Numbered from the stretch's first letter, positions 1 through 5,655 are shown. The stretch is DNA of 9,865 nucleotides from Selenomonadaceae bacterium (GCA_017529085.1 JAFXOC010000536.1:1-9865), one strand, 5' to 3'. The notes: generated by a model from the sequence alone, not told the origin. Program-made: numbers and translations.

Positions 1-1
1 C

Positions 2-1624
2 TATATTCCCGCATTGGAAATTACCGGTGGGAGGGCTTTGCCTTGCGTTGGAGCAAAATTGGGACACGCCCGCCCCGACGGTTATTTTGGATTGTTGCAA
101 GCGGCAAATCGTTTGCAAGCTATCGTAAGAAGCAGCGATACTTATATCAATGCTTTCTTTACCGCGGAGCGCTCCGACAAAAAGAATGCAAACCGCCGAC
201 GCTCGCTGAAAGCGGGGCAGGTTTTTTGCGCCTCCGTAGATTTTCCGCAAGAATATTTTAATTTGATGGAATCTTTTTTCAAGGAAATTAAACATATCGG
301 CGTACGCGCGGACGATATTAACGGCGAAGTCGAATGTAGCCTTAAAGCGATGACATATAAAGGCGAGGCGAAATTATCGGCTCTATCTGATTATCACGCT
401 TTAGACTATACTCTTGACATAATTTCCCCGCTCTGTATCCGGGTTCCATACGACAGGGATCCGAATACTTTGCTCTATGCGCCGGGAGGGCTTATTCGCC
501 ATGAGATTTGCGATAAAATCATTCCGAATGCAAATCTTACGATAACCAACGCCTATATCGTGGCAAACGGCAAGCGGCTTTTCCCGATGCCGCTCGCCAT
601 GGCGGTAATCAAGCTAAGTCCCGAAGAAATGCGCTATCGCCTTGCTCCCGGCCAAAAACCGAACCATTCCGAACAGCTCATCACCATAAACAACGCTTAC
701 ACCCGTGATTTTGAGCAGGGTACGGCGCGTTATACCATTCCCAAAACAACGCGTATCACCGACAAAAACGGCAATGTTCACGACGCGCTCGCGTCGGGGC
801 AAACGCTAAAAGGCGTAATTTACGGCAACGACGAGGATTTGCGAAAATTAGCCGATTACCTTAAAATCCACGATTCCTTTATGCTTGGCGCCCATACGGA
901 CGAAGGCTACGGCGAAGTTCGGCTGAATTTTCTTGATCTGCGCGAAAAAAAACCGCCCGCCGAAATTTTGGCAAGGCAGTTTGACGCGGTTTGTTTATCC
1001 GATACCGTTATCCTAAGCGACAACGGCATACCCGCTTACGACGCAAACGCGCTAAAAACCGAAATAGAGCGAAAACTAAACGCGCCGAACACTTTGGAAA
1101 TCGTCGGAAGATATACTGACGCGCTGAAGGATTTCGGCTTATACAACGACATAACGGGCAAGGGCGTTGTAAGACGCGCTCTAAAAGCGGGTTCGTCGGT
1201 ACGGTTTATCGTCAAAGACGGGAATCATATAGATATTTCCCCTATCATCCATACTTTCGTAGGCGAAGGAGTTGCAGACGGTTACGGCGAAATTGCCGTT
1301 TACCCCGCAAGGGGCGGATATTATCGCTTCACCGAGCGTATCGACGCCAATGAAAACTACGTCAGGATTTTATCTCCGCGAGAACTTATCATAGGCGACA
1401 AACTTATTCGCTATGTTCTGACAGAAGTTTTGAAAAAACGAGTAAAATTCCTGGCGTTTATCGACAGGGAAGATTACAAGTCAAATATGCCCATTGACGA
1501 ACTTAGCCCCAAGTTTATATTTGAGTTTTTAAAAGAGGAGTACAATCCCGAACTTGATTTGAACACCATGAATAAATGGTACATGGAAGAATTGGAGAAA
1601 GACCATCATGAATATTTCGATTGA
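2..1624 (+). CDS. csx10: Csx10/Cas5-like multi-module RAMP protein of a type III-D-like CRISPR effector (5' end outside window)
   Basis: Probable backbone subunit of a type III-D-like crRNA-guided effector complex, which binds the crRNA 5' handle and stacks with Cas7 and Cas10 subunits. The frame is open to the window edge (first codons read YIPALEITGG), so the TTG at 14 is not the true start. Numbering residues from that TTG: 1-112 looks like the end of one RAMP fold, with SLKAGQVF and a degenerate glycine loop near IGVRADDINGEV. Residues 131-310 match the Csx10 pattern: LLYAPGGLIRHE, then NAYIVANGKRLFPMP, then GQTLKGVIYG and the loop LGAHTDEGYGEV. Residues 361-432 give a second Csx10 half, KAGSSVRFIV followed by GEGVADGYGEIAVYP. 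About 100 partly helical C-terminal residues are unassigned. The stop overlaps the next gene by 17 nt. Seen: RAMP glycine loops and motif order. Inferred: subtype III-D and the role. A different multi-RAMP protein (Csm4/Csm5-like) is possible but fits less well. Confidence 0.75.
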   Translation, partial: YIPALEITGGRALPCVGAKLGHARPDGYFGLLQAANRLQAIVRSSDTYINAFFTAERSDKKNANRRRSLKAGQVFCASVDFPQEYFNLMESFFKEIKHIGVRADDINGEVECSLKAMTYKGEAKLSALSDYHALDYTLDIISPLCIRVPYDRDPNTLLYAPGGLIRHEICDKIIPNANLTITNAYIVANGKRLFPMPLAMAVIKLSPEEMRYRLAPGQKPNHSEQLITINNAYTRDFEQGTARYTIPKTTRITDKNGNVHDALASGQTLKGVIYGNDEDLRKLADYLKIHDSFMLGAHTDEGYGEVRLNFLDLREKKPPAEILARQFDAVCLSDTVILSDNGIPAYDANALKTEIERKLNAPNTLEIVGRYTDALKDFGLYNDITGKGVVRRALKAGSSVRFIVKDGNHIDISPIIHTFVGEGVADGYGEIAVYPARGGYYRFTERIDANENYVRILSPRELIIGDKLIRYVLTEVLKKRVKFLAFIDREDYKSNMPIDELSPKFIFEFLKEEYNPELDLNTMNKWYMEELEKDHHEYFD

Positions 1625-2003
1625 AAAACTTCCTCCGAAAGGGCTTATGCTCTTGTATTTCAGAACCGGATTGGTATTTGCCCGCTATGAGATAAAAAAC
1701 GGTCAAATAATTTCAACCGAAGAATTGCCGAAAGAACCGCCGATAGAATGTCATTTTTTCGACAACGACAAAGAGTACCGTATAATTAAGCGCGAATCCG
1801 ATGATTCCTGCATTGAATCCACGCTTTCAGCCGAAGAGGAAAAACGGATGAACCCGGATTTAATTTATACGGAATATCAGTTGATAAAAGAAGAATACGC
1901 AAAAAAAGACGGCATACCCGAAAGGCTTCTCGTTGTAAGCCGTTACAGGTACACCGACGACGATATTTTGGAACTTGCCGATTATCGTATAAGTTTGCCG
2001 TAA
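1608..2003 (+). CDS. csx19: Csx19-like (TIGR03984-type) type III-D CRISPR-associated small protein
   Basis: A 131-residue acidic protein whose ATG lies inside the end of the Csx10-like gene (17 nt overlap), with GGAG at 1594-1597 as ribosome binding site. This implies translational coupling and a shared complex. From memory, the order of features fits the Csx19 family: an N-terminal strand pair LLYFRTGLVFARYEIKNGQI (family pattern: hydrophobic LLY, then V/L-x-G/A-R), a middle segment HFFDNDKEYRIIKR (family: R/HxFxxDxExRxWR), and a C-terminal RYRYTDDDILELADYRISLP (family: R-x-Y-x-x-D ... D-x-R-L). It is shorter than most members I recall. Csx19 is a small subunit seen in the Synechocystis type III-Dv effector. 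No catalytic motif, signal peptide or membrane segment is visible. The family call rests on pattern resemblance plus context, so an unrelated accessory protein cannot be excluded. Confidence 0.6.
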   Translation: MNISIEKLPPKGLMLLYFRTGLVFARYEIKNGQIISTEELPKEPPIECHFFDNDKEYRIIKRESDDSCIESTLSAEEEKRMNPDLIYTEYQLIKEEYAKKDGIPERLLVVSRYRYTDDDILELADYRISLP

Positions 2004-2009
2004 AAATAT

Positions 2010-2038
2010 TTGACGCGCGCGGCAACTTGTGCTATAAT
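2010..2038 (+). promoter_or_regulatory. Sigma-70/SigA-type promoter of the infC-rpmI-rplT operon
   Basis: The -35 box TTGACG (2010-2015) and a perfect -10 TATAAT (2033-2038) are separated by 17 bp, which predicts a transcription start near 2045. The -35 begins only 6 bp after the stop codon of the csx19-like gene, so the core operon has its own strong promoter placed directly against the end of the CRISPR operon. Confidence 0.9.
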
Positions 2039-2044
2039 CCACTC

Positions 2045-2137
2045 GTACATCAAGAAGAAGCCGCCGCTTCTCACCTACCGACCTTAGGTCGCATGGTTAA
2101 TATTGAACTTTAGGGCGGCTTTCTGTCGCCTTTTTTT
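2045..2137 (+). promoter_or_regulatory. infC operon leader RNA, probable L20-type attenuator
   Basis: In Bacillota the infC-rpmI-rplT operon is commonly repressed by ribosomal protein L20, which binds the leader and promotes termination. Here AAGCCGCC (2058-2065) can pair perfectly over 8 bp with GGCGGCTT (2114-2121). That segment is also the 5' arm of the terminator hairpin at 2112-2132, so the two folds are mutually exclusive. Between them lie a small hairpin CGACC/GGTCG (2079-2083 with 2087-2091) and a local alternative GAAGC/GCTTC (2057-2061 with 2066-2070). Position, the exclusive pairings and the downstream genes support an L20 leader. That L20 itself is the ligand is inferred from the family, and I cannot map the exact binding site. 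Confidence 0.75.
2112..2137 (+). terminator. Intrinsic terminator inside the infC leader (attenuator)
   Basis: The stem runs from AGGGCGG (2112-2118) to TCGCCTT (2126-2132), including a G-T wobble next to the loop and a G-T wobble near the base. The T run spans 2131-2137, and its first two T's pair with the base of the stem. It lies about 110 nt before the infC ribosome binding site. It should control transcripts from the infC promoter and could also stop read-through from the CRISPR operon, which has no other visible terminator. Confidence 0.8.
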
Positions 2138-2159
2138 ATTGTTTGAAAGTCTATAGTCG

Positions 2160-2235
2160 GCGACAATAAAGTTTGTCTTTGGTTTTCCCGCCCGACGGAC
2201 GAGGCAACCAAAGCGAGCGCAAATGTTTTTGTCGC
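2160..2235 (+). other. Second predicted RNA structure in the infC 5' UTR
   Basis: An outer 7 bp stem GCGACAA (2160-2166) with TTGTCGC (2229-2235) encloses an 8 bp hairpin CTTTGGTT (2177-2184) with AACCAAAG (2206-2213). The inner hairpin has a GC-rich loop, where further GCC/GGC pairing is possible. An alternative small hairpin GACAA/TTGTC (2162-2166 with 2173-2177) would compete with both. The structure ends 12 nt before the infC Shine-Dalgarno. A regulatory role is inference from the pairings alone. Confidence 0.45.
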
Positions 2236-2247
2236 TTACTGTATTTT

Positions 2248-2254
2248 AGGAGGT
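2248..2254 (+). promoter_or_regulatory. Shine-Dalgarno that fixes the ATT start of infC
   Basis: AGGAGGT is a full-strength site, followed by an 8 nt spacer and then ATT at 2263. No ATG, GTG or TTG lies at a suitable distance in the infC frame, so this site decides the non-standard start. The in-frame TTG at 2173 is 75 nt upstream of the site and would add residues unlike any IF-3. Confidence 0.9.
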
Positions 2255-2262
2255 GTTTTTAC

Positions 2263-2844
2263 ATTAGCAGGGAATCTTTGCGAATAAACGAAGAGATTCG
2301 CATTAAAGAGGTGCGCGTCACCAGCGCGAGCGGCGAACAGCTCGGTATTATGGCAACGAGAGACGCTTTAAGAATGGCTGAAGAGCAGCATTTGGACTTG
2401 GTTGAGGTTGCGCCTAAGGCTCGTCCCCCGGTTTGCCGTATCATGGATTTTGGGAAATATCGCTATGAACAGCAAAAACGCGAGAAAGAAGCGAGAAAAA
2501 AACAAAAAGTTATTACCATAAAAGAGGTAAAACTTCGCCCGAACATTGAACAGCACGATTTTGACGTCAAGTTAAAAAACGCCATTCGCTTTATCGACGA
2601 GGGCAACAAGGTTAAGGTAACTATCATGTTCCGTGGTCGCGAACTTTCGCATCCCGAACTTGGGCAAGAACTTTTGGATAAGGTTGCAGAGCGCGTCAGT
2701 GATTTTGCAACGCTTGAAAGGGCTGCAAAGCTTGAGGGTAAAAACATGACAATGGTCTTGTCCCCCAGATCGCAAAAAAGCGTAAAGACGAAGCCTGTTG
2801 AAAATAAAGGAGGAGATATAAATGCCGAAGATGAAAACGCGTAG
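2263..2844 (+). CDS. infC: Translation initiation factor IF-3, ATT start codon
   Basis: IF-3 binds the 30S subunit, keeps 50S off and proofreads the start codon and initiator tRNA. With the ATT start the protein has 193 residues beginning (M)SRESLRINEEIR, the expected N-terminus. The N domain (about 1-75) shows GEQLGIMATRDALRMAEE, DLVEVAPKARPPVCRIMDFG and KYRYEQQKREKEARKKQK (linker). The C domain (about 83-172) shows KEVKLRPNIEQHDFDVKLKN, KVKVTIMFRGRE and KNMTMVLSPR. Some 20 C-terminal residues (VKTKPVENKGG onward) extend past the usual end, and their codons carry the rpmI ribosome binding site and start. ATT starts are known for infC in E. coli and Geobacillus, where IF-3 discriminates against them and so limits its own synthesis. 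That autoregulation is inferred here. The stop overlaps rpmI by 23 nt. Confidence 0.97.
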   Translation: MSRESLRINEEIRIKEVRVTSASGEQLGIMATRDALRMAEEQHLDLVEVAPKARPPVCRIMDFGKYRYEQQKREKEARKKQKVITIKEVKLRPNIEQHDFDVKLKNAIRFIDEGNKVKVTIMFRGRELSHPELGQELLDKVAERVSDFATLERAAKLEGKNMTMVLSPRSQKSVKTKPVENKGGDINAEDENA

Positions 2845-3019
2845 AGCGGCGGCAAAGCGCTTCACCATGACGGGAAGCGGCGAATTTAAGAGAAACAAGG
2901 CTTATAAAAGTCATATTTTAGAGAAGAAAACCCCGAAGAGAAAGAGAAATTTGCGTAAAGCCGCTCTTGTGAACGGCGCAGAGTATGAGCGCGTCAAGCG
3001 TATGCTCCCTTACGCATAA
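2822..3019 (+). CDS. rpmI: 50S ribosomal protein L35 (bL35)
   Basis: A small very basic 50S protein of 65 residues, the normal length for the family. The N-terminus MPKMKTRRAAAKRF followed by TGSGEFKRNKAYKSHIL is diagnostic, as is the basic stretch KKTPKRKRNLRK and the C-terminal VKRMLPYA. The ribosome binding site AAGGAGGAG ends 7 nt before the ATG and lies inside the coding sequence of infC, whose stop is at 2842-2844. Translation of the two genes is therefore probably coupled. The gene is separated from rplT by only 15 nt. Confidence 0.98.
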   Translation: MPKMKTRRAAAKRFTMTGSGEFKRNKAYKSHILEKKTPKRKRNLRKAALVNGAEYERVKRMLPYA

Positions 3020-3034
3020 GGAGGATGATTAATT

Positions 3035-3388
3035 ATGCCAAGAGTTAAAAGCGGCGTTACGGCGCATCGTCGTCATAAAAAAATCTTAAAGCTTGCCAAA
3101 GGTTATCGCGGCGCGAAAAGCAAGCAGTTTAAAAAAGCCAACGAGACAGTGATGAAGGCTCTCTACTACGCTCGTCGCGACAGAAGAGCCAAAAAAGGCG
3201 TGTTCCGTCGTCTTTGGATTACCCGCATCAACGCGGCGGCTCGTCAGAACGACATAAGCTACAGTCGCCTCATAGCGGGGCTTACCAAAGCCAACGTGGA
3301 AATAAACCGCAAAATGCTGGCGGATTTAGCGGTAAACGACCCCAAAGCATTTACCGAATTTGTCAACATAGCAAAAAATAATCTTTAA
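3035..3388 (+). CDS. rplT: 50S ribosomal protein L20 (bL20), likely operon autoregulator
   Basis: An early 50S assembly protein that binds 23S rRNA domain II, and in Bacillota also the repressor of its own operon through the leader RNA. At 117 residues it has the standard length. The basic extended N-terminus (MPRVKSGVTAHRRHKKILK, AKGYRGAKSKQFKKANE) is followed by the globular domain with ALYYARRDRRAKKGVFRRLW, ITRINAAARQND, YSRLIAGLTKANVEINRKML and DLAVNDPKAF. TAAGGAGG precedes the ATG and reuses the TAA stop of rpmI. It is the last gene of the operon, followed within 30 nt by a strong terminator. Nothing is unusual about the protein. Confidence 0.98.
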   Translation: MPRVKSGVTAHRRHKKILKLAKGYRGAKSKQFKKANETVMKALYYARRDRRAKKGVFRRLWITRINAAARQNDISYSRLIAGLTKANVEINRKMLADLAVNDPKAFTEFVNIAKNNL

Positions 3389-3393
3389 AATTT

Positions 3394-3419
3394 AAAGGGG
3401 AAGCTTCGGCTTCCTTTTT
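3394..3419 (+). terminator. Terminator of the infC-rpmI-rplT operon
   Basis: GGAAGC (3399-3404), loop TTCG (3405-3408) and GCTTCC (3409-3414) form a very stable tetraloop hairpin, followed by TTTTT (3415-3419). Upstream AAAGG can extend the stem over the T run. It starts 6 nt after the rplT stop and is a textbook intrinsic terminator. Confidence 0.93.
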
Positions 3420-3487
3420 AATTTTTTGGGTCGAGGAACTGTCAAAGAAACAGAGTTCAGACTGTAGATTTATTATTATTCACGGAA

Positions 3488-3613
3488 CTCTCCCCCCTCC
3501 CCCCTCTAGGAGGGGGGCTTGGTTAGAGACAATGTAAAATTTTGGCTCAAAAGTAATAATCCGAGCGCCTCCCTCTTAGAGGGAGGGGGACCGCGAAGCG
3601 GTGGAAGGAGAGC
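3488..3613 (+). repeat. GC-rich palindromic intergenic element, MITE/REP-like
   Basis: This ~125 bp block lies in the 308 bp gene-free gap between rplT and the methyltransferase gene. It has hairpin CCCCCCTC/GAGGGGGG (3499-3506 with 3510-3517), hairpin CCTCCCTC/GAGGGAGG (3568-3575 with 3579-3586), and hairpin ACCGC/GCGGT (3590-3594 with 3598-3602). The outer ends are imperfect inverted repeats, CTCTCC at 3488-3493 against GGAGAG at 3608-3613. It has strong strand bias (C-runs left, G-runs right) unlike its A/T-rich surroundings. The motif ending in GGGGGACCGCGAAGCGGTGG recurs, from memory, as an intergenic repeat in many gut Clostridia and Negativicutes. It encodes nothing. The rest of the gap shows no convincing promoter. 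Confidence 0.6.
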
Positions 3614-3685
3614 AATGAAGAGCACAATATTTATTGATTTGTCTACACTCTGAGAGTTTTCCTTTTACTTTTAAAGATTACTTTC

Positions 3686-3690
3686 GAGGG
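3686..3690 (+). promoter_or_regulatory. Shine-Dalgarno choosing the ATG at 3697
   Basis: GAGGG directly abuts the ATG at 3691 (no spacer) but sits 6 nt before the in-frame ATG at 3697. The second ATG is therefore the more likely start, and it gives the usual MIEKITSLTNGKIK N-terminus. Confidence 0.65.
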
Positions 3691-3696
3691 ATGTTT

Positions 3697-4485
3697 ATGA
3701 TTGAGAAAATTACAAGCTTAACGAATGGTAAAATTAAGTTGGCGGCATCGTTGAAGGAGAAAAAATATCGGGATAAGTCGGGACTTTTTGTCGGAGAAGG
3801 ACTGCGATTTTCCGAAATGGCGGCGTTATCGGATTTCGCGATAGACAGCGTTTACTTTACCGGCGATTTTACGAAGAATACTCGCGAAAAGAATTTGATT
3901 GAGAGCTTAGGAAAAAAAACTGCGGCTATTTTTGAGGTAACGGATAAAATAATGGCAAAGATGTCCCTCACCAAAACGCCTCAGGGGGTTCTGCTTGTCA
4001 TAAAAAAGCAAAAATATTCTCTCGATATGTTTAAAAGCGCAAAATTTGCCGTAGCGTTGGACGGCGTAAAGGATCCGGGGAATACGGGCGCGATTATACG
4101 CCTGGCGGACGCTGTCGGAGCGGATGTTGTAATATTGACGAAAAATTCTGCGGACGCATATTCCGATAAGGTCGTTCGCGCGACGATGGGGTCGGTTTTT
4201 AACATTCCCGTGGTTGAGAACGTTTCTGCGGAAGCATTGATAAGGTTTGTCAATAATGAAAAACTATCCTTATACGTAGGAGCGGCGGGGTCAAATTGTT
4301 GCTACGACGAAGATTTTTCAACCGGCGGAATGTTCGTTTTTGGCAGCGAGGCTTTTGGAGCGAGTGGGGAAATTTTAAATGCGGCGAAAAAAATCGCCCT
4401 GCCGATGTTAGGCAAGGCGGAATCACTAAACGTAGCGTCTGCGGCATCTGCGATCTTATACGAAGCGGTAAGGCAAATGAGATGA
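3697..4485 (+). CDS. TrmH/SpoU-family 23S rRNA 2'-O-methyltransferase, RlmP (YsgA)-like
   Basis: An S-adenosylmethionine-dependent RNA ribose methyltransferase of the SPOUT class (alpha/beta knot). From ATG 3697 it has 262 residues, normal for the family. Residues 1-105 form the substrate-binding domain (ITSLTNGKIKLAASL, KKYRDKSGLFVGEGLR). The three SpoU motifs are intact: motif 1 DGVKDPGNTGAIIRLADAVG at 122-141 with the conserved N129 and R135, motif 2 VVRATMGSVFNIPV at 159, and motif 3 FVFGSEAFGAS at 213 plus KAESLNVASAASAILYEAVR at 240. In B. subtilis the gene in this neighbourhood is ysgA/rlmP, which makes Gm2553 in the 23S A-loop. That target is inferred here from position and family, and RlmB-like specificity is possible. 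It is followed after 18 nt by the cation transporter gene, so they are probably cotranscribed. Confidence 0.9.
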   Translation: MIEKITSLTNGKIKLAASLKEKKYRDKSGLFVGEGLRFSEMAALSDFAIDSVYFTGDFTKNTREKNLIESLGKKTAAIFEVTDKIMAKMSLTKTPQGVLLVIKKQKYSLDMFKSAKFAVALDGVKDPGNTGAIIRLADAVGADVVILTKNSADAYSDKVVRATMGSVFNIPVVENVSAEALIRFVNNEKLSLYVGAAGSNCCYDEDFSTGGMFVFGSEAFGASGEILNAAKKIALPMLGKAESLNVASAASAILYEAVRQMR

Positions 4486-4503
4486 AATTTAAGGAGCAAA
4501 AAT

Positions 4504-5646
4504 ATGTCAAATTCTGAAGACAACATGATTGAGCCTATGGAACAAAGCCGCAAGGACGTTATTATAAAAACAAGCGTCGTCGGCATTTTAACCAATGTGC
4601 TGTTGGCTGCGTTTAAGGCCTTTATCGGCGTTATGTCAAATTCCATCGCCGTTATTTTGGACGCGGTAAACAACCTCTCCGACGCGCTTTCCTCCGTTAT
4701 TACGATAATCGGCGCCAAGCTTGCGGGGAAACTTCCCGATAAGGAACACCCATTAGGTTACGGCAGAATTGAATATTTAAGCGCGCTTATCGTGGCGGGC
4801 ATAGTGTTTTATGCGGGCGTTACCGCCGCCGTCGAATCGGTAAAGAAAATCGTCAATCCCGAAGTGCCCGATTACGGCGCAGTCGCTCTCGTTATAATCG
4901 CTTCTGCCGTTATAGTTAAGGTTATACTTGGAAAATACGTGAAGGCAAAGGGCGAAGAAGTAAATTCCGGTTCACTCGTAGCCTCCGGCTCGGACGCTTT
5001 GTTCGACGCTGTGCTTTCGCTTTCCGTATTGATTTCCGCGATAATTTTTACAGCGACGGGAATATCCTTGGAAGCTTATGTGGGTCTTATTATTTCAGGG
5101 TTTATCGTAAAATCCGCCGTTGATATGATGAAAGAAACTCTAAACGAAATTTTGGGCATTCGCGCAGACAGAGAGATAACCACAAAAATCAAACGACTTC
5201 TCTCGGAAGAGCCCGAGGTACGCGGCGCATACGACCTTATTTTATACAATTACGGCCCCGACAGGGATTACGCCTCCGTTCATCTCGAACTTCCCGATAC
5301 GATGAGCGTTAAAGACGTCGATACTTTGACTCGTAAAGTTGAAATGAAGGTTTACAAGGAAACGGGTGTTATTTTGGTGGGAGTCGGCGTGTATTCATAT
5401 AATACCGAAGACAATGCCGCGGCGAAGATAAGAAACGACGTGCAAGAAAGAGTTTTAGCGCACGAATGGGCCGTGCAATTCCACGGTTTTTACATTGATA
5501 TCGAAAAGAAAAAAATGCGCTTTGATGTGGTAATGAGTTTTGACATTAACCACGAAGAAGGCTTGCAAATTCTCTATGAAGAGATGAAAAAAGTTTATCC
5601 CGATTACGCCGTTTTGATTGTGCCCGATGTAGACGTATCCGATTGA
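4504..5646 (+). CDS. Cation diffusion facilitator transporter, predicted Mn2+ exporter (MntE-like)
   Basis: A proton-driven metal exporter in the cytoplasmic membrane. The six-helix CDF domain spans about residues 20-215. The transmembrane metal site is visible as N56xxxD60 in TM2 (DAVNNLSDA) and D164xxxD168 in TM5 (SGSDALFDA). This N/D/D/D set, with Asn replacing the His of zinc exporters, is the signature reported for manganese CDFs such as streptococcal MntE. HPLGYGRIEY (82-91) is the usual post-TM2 loop. Residues about 225-303 form the cytoplasmic ferredoxin-like domain. About 77 further residues (HGFYIDIEKKKMRFDVVMSF and beyond) look like a second copy of that fold, so 380 residues is longer than the common ~300. 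AAGGAG (4491-4496) precedes the ATG. The gene ends 21 nt before mutS2. Metal specificity is inferred from motif residues only. Confidence 0.9.
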   Translation: MSNSEDNMIEPMEQSRKDVIIKTSVVGILTNVLLAAFKAFIGVMSNSIAVILDAVNNLSDALSSVITIIGAKLAGKLPDKEHPLGYGRIEYLSALIVAGIVFYAGVTAAVESVKKIVNPEVPDYGAVALVIIASAVIVKVILGKYVKAKGEEVNSGSLVASGSDALFDAVLSLSVLISAIIFTATGISLEAYVGLIISGFIVKSAVDMMKETLNEILGIRADREITTKIKRLLSEEPEVRGAYDLILYNYGPDRDYASVHLELPDTMSVKDVDTLTRKVEMKVYKETGVILVGVGVYSYNTEDNAAAKIRNDVQERVLAHEWAVQFHGFYIDIEKKKMRFDVVMSFDINHEEGLQILYEEMKKVYPDYAVLIVPDVDVSD

Positions 5647-5655
5647 TTGACGGAA

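Noticed and set aside
14..16. TTG as true start of the Csx10-like gene
   Set aside because: The frame is open to the window edge with RAMP-like residues (YIPA) before it, and no ribosome binding site precedes it.
2143..2171. Possible second promoter in the infC leader (TTGAAA at 2143-2148)
   Set aside because: The sequence 17 bp downstream (ATAAAG or similar) is a poor -10, and a near-perfect promoter already exists at 2010-2038.
2173..2262. TTG-initiated N-terminal extension of infC (223 residues in total)
   Set aside because: It has no ribosome binding site, overlaps the structured leader, gives residues unlike IF-3, and a perfect AGGAGGT points to ATT at 2263.
2463..2855. 130-residue open frame on the - strand across infC
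   Set aside because: It is antisense to a certain IF-3 gene, is rich in Ser/Phe/Leu as expected of a shadow frame, and has no recognisable domain.
3491..3610. CRISPR-like repeats near the type III genes
   Set aside because: The two hairpin units differ in sequence and length, there are only two, and the spacing is not that of an array. A palindromic intergenic element explains them better.
3634..3696. TTG or first-ATG start for the methyltransferase gene
   Set aside because: The upstream residues (MICLHSESFPF) are not family-like. The TTG has no suitable site, and ATG 3691 abuts the GAGGG with no spacer.
4302..4718. 138-residue - strand frame across the methyltransferase/transporter junction
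   Set aside because: It spans two well-supported + strand genes in antisense, and its composition matches a shadow frame.
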